A DNA stretch of 46,132 bases from Galbibacter kalidii. GTDB lineage: Bacteria; Bacteroidota; Bacteroidia; Flavobacteriales; Flavobacteriaceae. Where the stretch lies: NCBI RefSeq assembly GCF_026241135.1, contig NZ_JAPFGA010000003.1, positions 284,956-331,087 of the forward strand, written 5' to 3'. Every line of letters begins with the position of its first letter. The stretch's first letter is position 1. The translations under genes and the position numbers were made by a program. The notes beneath the pieces were generated by a model. The model saw only the letters and a list, made by a program, of their open reading frames with translations, had not been told where the DNA came from and did no database searches. Shown here piece after piece: positions 1 to 8,500 of the stretch.

Positions 1-96
1 ATTTTCTCTTTATAAGCTTATTTTTGTCCTTTTATTACATCGAAAGTACACCTTTATTTAAAATAACCTTTATAGGTGTACCAAAATACACCTCTT

Positions 97-430
97 ATGA
101 GAATAAGCCTAAAGAAGAAAAAACTAAAAAGCGGGAAGTACAGTCTTTACTTAGAGTACTACAAAGGTTTATACATTGACCCCAATGGAACCAAAAAGCA
201 AAACCAATTTTCTTGAATATTACAATCAGTTAAAAGAGGAACGCTACGAGAGTAAGGGAAACTATGACAATTGGGATGCAGCTCAAAAGCATTTAGAAAA
301 ATACTGCTCCTCTACTCTAAGGTGTAATGAAATTGATGAAAACTTCATTAAAGGATTTAAAAAGTATTTAGACACAAAAGCCAAAATCAAAAGTGGCACT
401 GAAAAAAAAGGAAAAAATACCATACTACAA
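97..430 (+). pseudogene. Tyrosine recombinase (integrase) N-terminal remnant, internally deleted
   Basis: An ATG at 97 opens a reading frame beginning MRISLKKKKLKSGKYSLYLE and continuing to a YYKGLYIDPNGTKK motif, which is the arm-binding start typical of Bacteroidota tyrosine recombinases. It hits a stop near 213. From about 205 the family sequence resumes in another frame with NFLEYYNQLKEERYESKGNY and GFKKYLDTKAKIKSG, the SAM-like core-binding domain. The residues that normally lie between these two blocks are missing, so an internal deletion has joined them out of frame. The catalytic domain (R..HxxR..Y) is absent. This is the dead end of an integrated element; transposition or excision activity is not possible from it. 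Confidence 0.75.
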
Positions 431-593
431 GATCGGTCGTTCAGTGTTCTATAGCAAGGCTGAATTACTAGATATCACACAAAAACCCTCAATTAGTAAG
501 GTCAAGCAGAAGGTAATGAAGAGATTTAAGATAGCATATTATGCTTTCATACCTGAAAGAGTGATTGATCGAAAGAATACCTACATTTGGTAA
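393..593 (+). pseudogene. Excisionase-type HTH C-terminal remnant fused to the integrase scar
   Basis: The frame starting at GTG 393 carries KIPYYKIGRSVFYSKAELL, the second half of the winged-helix fold of excisionase/HTH_17 proteins found next to Bacteroidota integrases. The first half of the domain, including the recognition helix, is missing. It lies directly on the end of the integrase core-binding fragment, so the two are joined by a deletion that removed the integrase catalytic domain and the start of this gene. The tail runs convergently into the 3' end of hipT. A functional product is unlikely. Confidence 0.55.
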
Positions 594-1540
594 TGTTTAC
601 CAAGAATATTATTGTATCTTTCGTTAAGTACTCCTAAATAGGCTTCCTTCATTTCATCAGACAAAAAAGAATGATTGATCCAATCAAGTGCTTTGATCTT
701 ATTTTTTTTCATACGGGTATAAACTCCCCTGATTTGTTTGGGCGTGAGTTCAAGTCCCTCTGCCAACCTATCAAAATGTTTCCGTTTTAGCTTTTTCTTT
801 TTTCCCTCTATGGTCAATGCCAACTCTTCTGTATCATCGGGATTAACAATAGTAACATTCAACAAATCATATGCTGGGACCAACACCCAACCTGTATCAG
901 TTGATATCATAGAAAAATTCTTCAAATGCATATCGTTATTTCCGGTCAAATAACAAAATAACGTGAGTTCAAAGAAAATAAGCTTGTCTAATAGGGTATT
1001 GCTGGAATATTCATTTAGTGCTTTCCCTATCTTTTCCATAGAGCCCCGGTACTTGTCAAAAGCTTCTGTTATTTGAAACATATCAAGCATATGAATTTTA
1101 CCTCCTTTTTCAGTCCTATCAATTCTTTTGGTGATATATGAAAGTTCCCCAGACTGCAATCGTATCAAAGCTGATGGCACCACCTGAATACCATAAGCTT
1201 CAGCTATTCGCATGGTCAGGTGTTCGTTGGCGGGCATTTCCTCAAAATCTTCTGAAGGCGGTTTAAAAATGTAGTTTCCTCCTAAAGCCCCAACTACGGT
1301 CAACCTCCTGTTTGTTTTTTCTTGGGCCTCTTTTACTAACGACATAGACAGCTTTGCTTGTACCCCCGGAACTGCGATACTTCTTTCCACCACATTTTTA
1401 GCCAATTCAGCCATTTGTCCCATGTTATATGGCAACTCAGGAACATGCGAAGTGCCAAAAAACTCCATTGCACATTTTTCATGAAACTCATTTTCATTAG
1501 TGGTTTCTTCGTAACAGTACAAACATTTTTTACGCTTCAT
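581..1540 (-). CDS. hipT: HipT-like serine/threonine kinase toxin (HipA C-terminal domain)
   Basis: Toxin kinase of a three-part HipBST module. In characterised members the toxin phosphorylates a cytosolic target (TrpS in the E. coli system; the target here is unknown). From the ATG at 1540 it has 319 residues. It shows the nucleotide-loop segment SIAVPGVQAKLS (54-65), a lysine in YIFKPP (93), the catalytic block GNNDMHLKNFS with Asp203 and Asn208, and the metal-binding AYDLLN (Asp225). The HipA N-subdomain is absent because it is encoded separately as hipS. An N-terminal C-x2-C...H-x2-C cluster (Cys6, Cys9, His20, Cys23) looks like a small zinc site. The start at 1540 is preferred over an in-frame ATG at 1564 because it gives an 11-base overlap with hipS and begins at the conserved zinc cluster. 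Confidence 0.88.
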   Translation of the reverse strand: MKRKKCLYCYEETTNENEFHEKCAMEFFGTSHVPELPYNMGQMAELAKNVVERSIAVPGVQAKLSMSLVKEAQEKTNRRLTVVGALGGNYIFKPPSEDFEEMPANEHLTMRIAEAYGIQVVPSALIRLQSGELSYITKRIDRTEKGGKIHMLDMFQITEAFDKYRGSMEKIGKALNEYSSNTLLDKLIFFELTLFCYLTGNNDMHLKNFSMISTDTGWVLVPAYDLLNVTIVNPDDTEELALTIEGKKKKLKRKHFDRLAEGLELTPKQIRGVYTRMKKNKIKALDWINHSFLSDEMKEAYLGVLNERYNNILGKHYQM

Positions 1541-1865
1541 CGTCTCCGGTTTTTGGTACAACACTCACCGCTCCAATACAGTTTTGACAACAGGCCAATA
1601 AGAGTCCCATTCTATCATTACGGTTAATTTTCCAATTTTTACTCGCAATATCCAACAGCCATCCTTCTGGTATCAATCCTTCAAAAAAAGGGAACAACCT
1701 TTTTTCTTTATATGGTTCCCTTCGTACCGGCATGGTAAAAGTGATAAACTGCCCTGGATGATCTTTTACATAAGCTTTATCATAGGTAAACTCATATTCC
1801 CCGTCATTGGTTTCCACCAATACCCCGGCTAAATATTTACCATAAAATATATTAGCGCTCCTCAT
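1530..1865 (-). CDS. hipS: HipS-like small protein (HipA N-terminal subdomain)
   Basis: 111 residues matching the N-subdomain 1 of HipA (couple_hipA type): the VLVETNDGEYEFTYD strand pair, PFFEGLIPEGWLLD and NDRMGLLLACCQNCIGAV are the family landmarks. In full-length HipA this module is fused to the kinase; here it is a separate gene between hipB and hipT. By analogy with the characterised HipBST system the stand-alone N-subdomain, not the DNA-binding protein, is the likely antitoxin that blocks HipT; that is an inference from gene order and size. It overlaps hipB by 14 bases and hipT by 11, implying tight translational coupling. Confidence 0.85.
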   Translation of the reverse strand: MRSANIFYGKYLAGVLVETNDGEYEFTYDKAYVKDHPGQFITFTMPVRREPYKEKRLFPFFEGLIPEGWLLDIASKNWKINRNDRMGLLLACCQNCIGAVSVVPKTGDDEA

Positions 1866-2088
1866 TTTGTTCTGATAAATAGTTAGTAAACTCCTTTGAA
1901 TCGACTACGGCCAACTGATGCCCAAACATTTTCAGGACAAGGTTGACCTTCTCCATATTCAAATTGGTCTTCCCCTGTTCTATTTTACGGACTACGGTTA
2001 GGGCAACACCAGCCCTTTCTGCAAATTCTTCTTGGGTAAGGTTTACAGACTTCCTTCTGGTTTTTACGAAACTTGCTAATTCTTTCAT
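1852..2088 (-). CDS. hipB: HipB-like XRE-family DNA-binding autorepressor
   Basis: 78-residue helix-turn-helix protein with the Cro/C1 (HTH_3) pattern LTQEEFAERAGVALTVVRKI followed by EQGKTNLNMEKVNLVLKMFG. First gene of the hipBST operon. It probably dimerises and represses its own promoter through the two TATATG-N6-CATATA palindromes lying 9 and 89 bases upstream. The C-terminal tail after the HTH is short, as in HipB partners of split HipA systems. The start is set by the ATG at 2088, just downstream of the first operator. Confidence 0.88.
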   Translation of the reverse strand: MKELASFVKTRRKSVNLTQEEFAERAGVALTVVRKIEQGKTNLNMEKVNLVLKMFGHQLAVVDSKEFTNYLSEQNEER

Positions 2089-2096
2089 AATACAAG

Positions 2097-2114
2097 TATA
2101 TGCTTTTACATATA
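2097..2114. promoter_or_regulatory. Putative HipB operator 1
   Basis: Perfect inverted repeat TATATG-N6-CATATA ending 9 bases before the hipB start codon. It sits immediately downstream of the presumed -7 box (2123-2130), over the expected transcription start, which suits a repressor site. A second copy with identical half-sites and the same 6-base spacer lies at 2177-2194. Confidence 0.65.
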
Positions 2115-2122
2115 ATTTAAAT

Positions 2123-2130
2123 CAAATATA
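2123..2130 (-). promoter_or_regulatory. Putative hipBST promoter -7 box
   Basis: On the minus strand this reads TATATTTG, a match to the Bacteroidota -7 consensus TAnnTTTG. It lies about 35 bases from the hipB start codon. No clear -33 TTG is visible at the expected distance, so the promoter may be weak or activated differently. Confidence 0.45.
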
Positions 2131-2176
2131 CATAATTATATTTAATTACATATAATTTTGTTATAAATGTATATAT

Positions 2177-2194
2177 TATATGTTTTTGCATATA
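2177..2194. promoter_or_regulatory. Putative HipB operator 2
   Basis: Second TATATG-N6-CATATA palindrome, 80 bases (start to start) from operator 1. Half-sites are identical to operator 1 while the spacer differs (tttttg versus ctttta), which is the pattern expected of a protein-binding site. An imperfect dyad of TACAT/ATGTA halves lies between the two. Confidence 0.6.
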
Positions 2195-2451
2195 AATTAG
2201 CTATTGTACTTTAAATTCGATTTCTTCAACAGATTCGTAAAGATTAACTGAATTTGGGGCAACTATAAAGAATTCTATAAACGAATAGAAGTTTTAAAAA
2301 ATAAATTATTATAATCGAAGAAAACAAATCCAAATATTACAACAAAAGCTACAGGTGAAACCAAGAGATACAAAACGAACCTTTGTCCAGGCATTCCACC
2401 TGCCTGAATCGGCACAGACAGGTGTAGAATCCCTAAACTATTGAGGTTAAT
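2195..2451. other. Intergenic region with a hairpin at 2393-2430
   Basis: No gene seen. Near the end of the carbonic anhydrase gene there is an imperfect inverted repeat, ATTCCACCTGCCTG paired with CAGACAGGTGTAGAAT, around a loop holding ATCGGCA. It has no T-run on either side, so it is not a classic intrinsic terminator; it resembles the small palindromic units scattered in flavobacterial genomes. A related loop sequence (CTATCGGCAGG) occurs inside the inverted repeat at 3306-3389. Confidence 0.45.
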
Positions 2452-3279
2452 TTAGTCTGTAAAGAAAGATCTTTTTACTACCCTTCCATTAAGGGGTTGT
2501 ATATCCCTATAATTGTTGACAGGCATAACCTCTTGTAGTTCTTTTATCATTTCTAAAGAAACATCAACAGGGTTTTTAAATATAAACCATTGCACACCTT
2601 CAGTACACGGAGGCGTAGTTAAAGAACCCTCATATGTATAGTATTGTTTCTTTTCGGGAAGAACACTATTCATATTAAATGACTTCCCGATATCCTTTGT
2701 TTCTTTTACGGAAAGAGGTAAATAACTCTCCAGGAAATCAAAAGATTCACTATTGACCCTACTTTCTTCAGCCATTACCGCCAATACAGCATATTTACCA
2801 TTTTTGTTTACATGAACCAGGTGTATTACCATGGGGTATCGCACTCCTTTAATGGTATGTTCGGCTGATTCGTGAAAATGAAATTGCTTTAATTCGTATT
2901 TCTCGCCATTGAGGACAATATAGTCTCCCGGATCAAAATTGAACTGAATGGAATGTCCGTTATTGGTCACATTATGAATTTTTGTTTTACTGCTATAATG
3001 AATATCTAACGGAAGCAAGTTACTATCAGACTGTGCCCCAACAATATCTATGGGCGACTGATATTTGCCACCACATTCTGTGTTCTTCTCAATTTTAGCC
3101 CAGTGTTCAGGCCCTGTTTCTCCCTGGTAACTCCAGTGTTTGTCTTCTTTCTTTTTCGCCTCTTGCTTCACTTCTTTACTTACCTCTGGTTGTTTCTTCT
3201 GAACATTCTGACATGAGGTCATAAAATTCAAGCCCAATATTAACGAAATATAAAAAATATGATGTTTCATCTGTTTCAT
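2452..3279 (-). CDS. Alpha-class carbonic anhydrase, lipoprotein
   Basis: 275-residue zinc enzyme interconverting CO2 and bicarbonate, exported to the cell envelope. The N-terminus is a lipoprotein signal with lipobox FMTSC (acylated Cys23), followed by a charged Lys/Glu linker to about residue 47. The alpha-CA fold then begins with HWSYQGETGPEHW and QSPIDI. The zinc ligands are His134 and His136 in QFHFHESAEH, and His153 in HLVHV; the substrate-gating SLTTPPCTEGV motif is present near the C-terminus. Cys69 and the Cys of TPPC are placed to form the conserved disulfide. It stands alone between two palindromic repeats and is not obviously part of the toxin island. Confidence 0.95.
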   Translation of the reverse strand: MKQMKHHIFYISLILGLNFMTSCQNVQKKQPEVSKEVKQEAKKKEDKHWSYQGETGPEHWAKIEKNTECGGKYQSPIDIVGAQSDSNLLPLDIHYSSKTKIHNVTNNGHSIQFNFDPGDYIVLNGEKYELKQFHFHESAEHTIKGVRYPMVIHLVHVNKNGKYAVLAVMAEESRVNSESFDFLESYLPLSVKETKDIGKSFNMNSVLPEKKQYYTYEGSLTTPPCTEGVQWFIFKNPVDVSLEMIKELQEVMPVNNYRDIQPLNGRVVKRSFFTD

Positions 3280-3305
3280 TTTATTTATTTTTAATAAATT
3301 ATATC

Positions 3306-3389
3306 AGCTATGATATACCCAGACAATAATACCTGTCCTATCGGCAGGTCAGTTGGTATAACAATATTGTCTGGGTATTTCATAGCACT
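3306..3389. repeat. 83-bp element with 22-bp inverted arms
   Basis: The arms AGCTATGATATACCCAGACA (continuing to 3328) and TATTGTCTGGGTATTTCATA (from 3365) are near-perfect reverse complements around a loop that contains a second small palindrome, CCTG-TCCTATCGG-CAGG. The hairpin lies between the DUF2490 gene and the carbonic anhydrase start. It could end DUF2490 transcription, but there is no adjoining T-run; a miniature palindromic repeat is equally possible. Confidence 0.6.
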
Positions 3390-3406
3390 TTTTGTTTTTA
3401 TGGATT

Positions 3407-4132
3407 TTAAAAATGGTACACTAAAGTGGTTTGTAATATATTATTGTCTTCAAAGTCATCTCCCTTCAAGGCCAAATAATCGTTGAGATAGCCGATCCCT
3501 ACAGAAGACTTGGGGCTAAGATCAAATGCCAAGCCAGCATAAAACCAGTTCTGGTTAAGCCCCTTAGGCAAGATCCCGTTTTTATTCTGATTAAGCCAAA
3601 TTTCATCAAAAAACTGAGCGGACAAAGCATGTTTCTCAGCTATGTTCAACAACGGGAAAAAAGTTGTAAACCGATAACGGAAACGGTTGGCGTACGTATT
3701 CCCCTTTAATGCATACCCGCCATCTTTTTCGACGACCTTATCGATAAACCGCTCTTCATACCTGAACCGGTGTTTGAACTTCACTTTATTGCTTTTGTGA
3801 CTTAGCGTTATTTGTTGCCAAATATTATTTTCATTTTTATCGATAGGTGCAGTATAAGGAGCATAAGTATGGTTTCTTATATAGGTATATCCTACAGCAA
3901 AATCGACCGTTGGGTTTAATTTATAATGCACAGAGGGCCTGAGTAAGAATTGTTGCCAGTCCGAAAGGAAATGGGTTCTTCTTATATGCATCTCCGTTTT
4001 GCCATAGAAGTTGTTGTGTATGGGAGCATCCGCAATTATTGAAAACCATGCACTGGATTGATCGTATGTGTGTTCTTGTGAAAACGTTAAGCCACATACC
4101 AGTAAAAAAAGAATTCCGATATATAATCTCAT
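3407..4132 (-). CDS. DUF2490 outer-membrane beta-barrel protein
   Basis: 241 residues with a signal peptide (MRLYIGILFLLVCGLTFS, cleavage near residue 18) and a series of alternating aromatic/polar strands such as WQQITLSHKSNKVKFKHRFRYEERF, ending in a terminal LVYHF with C-terminal Phe, the outer-membrane assembly signal. Length and motifs (WQQFLLRPSVHYKL, FRYRFTTFFPL) fit DUF2490. The family's function is unknown; a porin-like or structural barrel is the usual reading. It is separated from carbonic anhydrase by the 83-bp inverted repeat. Confidence 0.85.
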   Translation of the reverse strand: MRLYIGILFLLVCGLTFSQEHTYDQSSAWFSIIADAPIHNNFYGKTEMHIRRTHFLSDWQQFLLRPSVHYKLNPTVDFAVGYTYIRNHTYAPYTAPIDKNENNIWQQITLSHKSNKVKFKHRFRYEERFIDKVVEKDGGYALKGNTYANRFRYRFTTFFPLLNIAEKHALSAQFFDEIWLNQNKNGILPKGLNQNWFYAGLAFDLSPKSSVGIGYLNDYLALKGDDFEDNNILQTTLVYHF

Positions 4133-4228
4133 TGTATTGATTGTTTAATACAGTTAACCGATGTCAACTGTGTTATTCTTGAATGGATAAAATAAAACCG
4201 CCGATCAGGCAAGATCAGCATTGAATAC

Positions 4229-4639
4229 TTATGATACCAAGAGATGTATCTTTAAACAACAATACAAGATGTAATATTCAGTATGAGAGTAAAAGCTATT
4301 TAATTGTTTCGGAAAATGAGAGTTAAAAAAGGGCGTCTTTTTGTTACGAAAAGACCGAAGACAAATACCATAATCATTTTCATTGTCATTTTCTTCGTTT
4401 TCTATACCCAAAGATTCTTCTATAAAATGTAAAGAAGTCAATACATCGCCTGCTATATGGCTACCTGATGTTTTATAATAATGGGAGGTATGCAAATCCT
4501 GTCCTTCATAACCGGTATCTGCAGAAGCAAAAGAGACGAGCAGGACAAAAGCGATTAACAGCGATATAACCGACAGTCCCTTACGATCATTATATCTGTT
4601 AAAAAAAAGCAGTCCCAATATGTTGTTTACACCTTTCAT
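4229..4639 (-). CDS. Small secreted or membrane-anchored protein of unknown function
   Basis: 136 residues from the ATG at 4639. A single hydrophobic segment (LSVISLLIAFVLLVSFASA, about residues 22-40) looks like a signal peptide or anchor, followed by a polar, Asp/Glu/Asn-rich stretch (ESLGIENEENDNENDYG) and a Tyr/Cys-rich tail (YYILYCCLKIHLLVS). No family recognised. An in-frame ATG at 4666 gives a longer form, but a TACCTTTG promoter box at 4654-4661 lies between the two starts, which favours 4639. Next gene in the same direction is the DUF2490 gene 97 bases away. Confidence 0.55.
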   Translation of the reverse strand: MKGVNNILGLLFFNRYNDRKGLSVISLLIAFVLLVSFASADTGYEGQDLHTSHYYKTSGSHIAGDVLTSLHFIEESLGIENEENDNENDYGICLRSFRNKKTPFFNSHFPKQLNSFYSHTEYYILYCCLKIHLLVS

Positions 4640-4653
4640 AAAAAAATCGGTCG

Positions 4654-4661
4654 CAAAGGTA
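4654..4661 (-). promoter_or_regulatory. Putative promoter -7 box for the 4229-4639 gene
   Basis: Reads TACCTTTG on the minus strand, an exact TAnnTTTG match, about 15 bases upstream of the ATG at 4639. It falls inside the longer ORF and therefore argues for the downstream start. No clear -33 TTG seen. Confidence 0.45.
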
Positions 4662-4666
4662 AACAA

Positions 4667-5078
4667 TGTTAATTTCCCTTTGCTATTATTTATTATTTTA
4701 TGATTCTTTTAACGGACAGGGAAGTCTTCTGAGGTCTAACCAAGATGTAGACAAGTAGAATTCAACACCTCTTTCATGTTCCTATTTGCTTTGGTAATCA
4801 CTTTTTGTGCCGATGGAATTGAACTGAATGGGGATGCCATTGTCCCATTTCCATTTTTTGGTGCTGCAGGCGATACATGGAAAACCTTATGAGCGTGAGT
4901 TGAAAAAATTGATAGACATTACCATTGAGCCCTTCGCATGGTTAAAGAACTGTAACTGGTTGTTTTTTACAAGATAAGACCACAACTTTTTTACTGGTTG
5001 TGGTTTTGTTGCTTTTATTATCCTATAACCGGCAGATAAATAAATATGTAAAGTCGTAGTTAGAATGAGCTGTGAAAT
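4667..5078. other. Gene-poor stretch with an Rhs core scar (4927-4964) and short coding remnants
   Basis: No intact gene is visible. On the minus strand 4927-4964 translates to NNQLQFFNHAKG, nearly the NNQLQFFSHAEG of the Rhs core at 34.06 kb, and is followed by unrelated sequence. On the plus strand short open stretches such as HGKPYERELKKLID suggest a decayed gene that I cannot identify. The Rhs scar abuts the hairpin at 4976-5007. Confidence 0.5.
4976..5007. terminator. Bidirectional hairpin terminator downstream of the operon A immunity gene
   Basis: Stem AAGACCACAAC / GTTGTGGTTTT with a T-rich loop; on the plus strand it is followed by a TTTTGTTGCTTTT tract. It lies 72 bases beyond the stop of the 5079-5558 lipoprotein gene. 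Near-identical hairpins occur at 24899-24936 and 32557-32587. Confidence 0.65.
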
Positions 5079-5558
5079 CTATTCATTAAACTTATATTTT
5101 TCAAAAAATATTTCTCTCCTTCTTATGCTGTCATAAACCTTTAAAGTTTCAAATTTAGATAGTTTATCAAGAGGAAAATATCCTTTAGGGCCAAAATAAA
5201 GTAATAAATCAATTTTCTTTATAGCTGTTATGCTGTCATATCCCTCAAAGTAATTCACCTTTATGACAAGTTGTCCCATCTCATTTAATGTATCAACAAT
5301 GACATATGGTATATTTTCACTATCATGAAATAAAGAACTACCATATAACCTGTGCAATAGACCGAATTCATTATCCTCTGGCATAAAGGAACTTTTGTGC
5401 ATAATCAAATTATCAAATTCAACACTATCATTACGTGAAAGATACTCTTTCATTTGATAAGTTACATAATCCACTCCACCTCCTTCTACTTTATTACAGC
5501 AAGTTAGAAAAGAAATGATGATTAGTGAGTATAATCCGTTTTGAATAAAATTTTCCAT
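5079..5558 (-). CDS. Lipoprotein, candidate immunity protein for Rhs A
   Basis: 159 residues with a hydrophobic signal ending in a lipobox (SFLTCC, Cys20 or 21), so it is probably anchored in the envelope. The rest (for example MPEDNEFGLLHRLYGSSLFH and YEGYDSITAIKKIDLLLYFG-like strands near 110-130) matches no family I recognise. Its ATG is 4 bases after the stop of the rhs A gene and no other gene intervenes before the terminator. That is the standard position of an immunity gene behind a polymorphic toxin tip. Being a lipoprotein, it would protect against a toxin acting in the periplasm or at the membrane; this is inference. Confidence 0.65.
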   Translation of the reverse strand: MENFIQNGLYSLIIISFLTCCNKVEGGGVDYVTYQMKEYLSRNDSVEFDNLIMHKSSFMPEDNEFGLLHRLYGSSLFHDSENIPYVIVDTLNEMGQLVIKVNYFEGYDSITAIKKIDLLLYFGPKGYFPLDKLSKFETLKVYDSIRRREIFFEKYKFNE

Positions 5559-5562
5559 AAAA

Positions 5563-8500
5563 TTAATCTTTTATTATTGTATTACGGTCACTATAATCAT
5601 ACCATTTGTTATAAAATTGATATAAATTATAAGTTTCTTTACTTATTGACAAACCATTGTCATTTAATATTTTCATTCCTGCTTCTAAAACTTCAAACTG
5701 ATTTATAGATGGCATTTCAATTCCGTATTTATTAACATCCCCTATAGGTAAACTTCCATCATAAACAAAATTAATGACATCAAATTTAAATTTGACACTT
5801 TCATTTAAACTTGAATTATTAACTAATCCAATTGCTTTATCAAATCCTGTTAAATTACTTTTAAGTTGATCATAGGCCTTCCATATAGGAACCTTATTAT
5901 CATAAGTATCATACAAGTTAAACAAGAACAATAGTCCCTCTATTTTCCCTCCTGTTCTATTCCTGTTATGTATTTGATAACCATAACCTAGCTCATCTGA
6001 AACAACATTATCATAACCTCCCATGGTCCATTCCGGAATATTCGGTAAATCATTTGATGGTAATATAGTTGGTTCTGAAGTATTATTATTTAATCCTGAA
6101 CCATTCAACCCAACAGAAGCTGCCGAAAACAAAGGTTGATTATAATTATTTTTAAAAACTGAGGGGACATTATTATTCCTTAATGAAACATTATTATTTG
6201 CTCCAAACATTAACTCTATTTTAAACCATCCTGTATTATTTCTCAAAATTTCCGCACCTTCAAGTTCTCTTCCCATTCCAATTTTATTCTCTTGAAATGC
6301 ATAGGTAGAGTTATATGCATAATCCTGAGCTAATGGGTCTAGCTGCCAAAACCTACCAATCGTAGGATCACTATATCTGTATTTCCATTCATGGGTGTTC
6401 AGTTCTAAATCTTCCGTAAATTCCTGTCCTTGAAAAGTTTTAAGATTATTCTTAACCCCATATATCCCACCATTATATCCTTTATGTTCCAATCCAAAAG
6501 GGTAGTAATTTTGCTCCCTTCTAATTTCTGAAGTTCCAACTACACCATCTCCATTGTCATCAGCATATGTAACCCGATGATTACCCCAGATATCTATATA
6601 TTTATACACATACTGGTATCCTCCCCCTGATTTCGGTTCAAAATATCCTTCTGAATGAGTGCCTTGTTTCAACTCATTATTTTCATATACATAATTACCA
6701 AGATAATCCGTTATTTTTGTCACAGCTCCTCCTTTAATTACCTTTTTCTTTTGTTTTGTTCCATCAGCTCCATAAATATAATCAATTCTATCATTTCCAA
6801 ACTCAACCCGTGTGGGTAAATTTAAATGGTTGTAGGCTATGCCCGTTATTCCTTTATTCTCATCACTGGTCATATTGCCATTGGCATCATACACATAGTC
6901 ATTTGCAGTATCTGCCATTGTGTTTACAGCATCATCCTTAAAACCAAACTGGTCTATAGACACATTATCTACTACTTTAAGGAGTTTATTTCCAATGTTA
7001 TAACTATAGGTCAATTTATCCATAATCCCAAAATGACTCTCATTGCTGGCAACGGGATCCTCCACTTTATGTCCCCTACGTGTTAATGTATTGATGTTCC
7101 CGTTCTTATCATAGCTAATATCACTTACACTATAACGGTCCCACCAACCTCCGCCTGCAAATTGTCCATCCGTAATCCGGTTCAAGGCATCGTAATGATA
7201 TATGTACCAAAACTTAGATGAGTTGTCAGATTGGGTTTTCCAGTTCACCTGTGAGATATTCCCATTGAACAACGCATCGGCACTATTGTGGGTCGGTGTG
7301 TTATAATGTAATTGAAAAGCAAATAGGTCATTCCCTATATTGTCTACATTGTTGACCCCTTTCAACCAACCTCTTATATTATAGGTGTAATTCACTATTT
7401 GCAATTCATTATTGTCTTTTCCTCCTACTTTTTTATAGTCTAATTGACCAAGTTCATCATAATGATTCTGTGCAATAAGCTCCCCATTGTGTTTAATTTT
7501 AGCAGAAAAACTTTTACCACTCCCGGCTATAAAATGAAATGTGTTTCCCAATGTAATGCTTTTCCCTGCAACTACATTCATTGTGGAGCTTTTAGCACCT
7601 GTTATCGTTTTTTCATCATCAATACTTGAATTTGGGCAATTATTAGACAGCGAGCTATCACCTACACATTGATAGTGTTTTTTTTGCCTATTCTGATGGT
7701 CATACTCATAAGCATCTACTGTAACAATGGTTTTACTTCCTTTTGTGTGTATTGTTCTTGTTTTTAATATATTTCCAGAAAAATCATATTTGGTCTTTAC
7801 AATATTTATTGTATTTAAATATTCATTTTTACTTGCTACATAAACTGCTCTTCCCTTAGTATCATATGCCGTTATTGTGGTAATCCATTTAGCAGAACTC
7901 ACCCCCAGAACCCTTACCTTAGTTCCGGTTGCCAAACCTTTAACATTTGCAGCAATAACCTGACCAAAAATACTTCCTGTAGGAACGCTCAATCCTGCAC
8001 GGTCAAAAGTATAATCATCATAATAGTTTATGGTATGAACTTCATCAAAACTCCTAGGGTATGCATCTTTAGAATAATAAACCGTGGTATTAGCATATGT
8101 TTGTGCAGTATTTGATTTTGTAACCACCTGTTTGGTAGTTGCATCAGCTGCTGATTGTAAGACAGAACGGGAAGTACTATTTCCCGAATCAATACCGGTA
8201 TATGCTACTCTGCCAAAAGCATCGTAAAGGGTAAACAACCATTTGTTTTCTTCTTTTAGTTTCGGGTCACGTGTTAAGATAGGTTGATCATTTCCATTAT
8301 ACACAATTTCTTCCCAGTTGTTACTGTCCCCTTTCCCAGGTATCTTCTTTGCTATTATCCGGTTCTTTTCATCATACCTATACTGATAGCATAATTCATT
8401 CAGTTCAGTTTGAGAAATACCATCAGCTGTGTTCACTTTAGGCGGTATCATATACGTGAGATTTCCATAAACATCATATACATAATAGGTATCATGTTTC

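Noticed and set aside
4667-4926. Possible small gene from the plus-strand ATG near 4775
   Set aside because: The frames are short, change repeatedly and show no family pattern; treated as decayed DNA.
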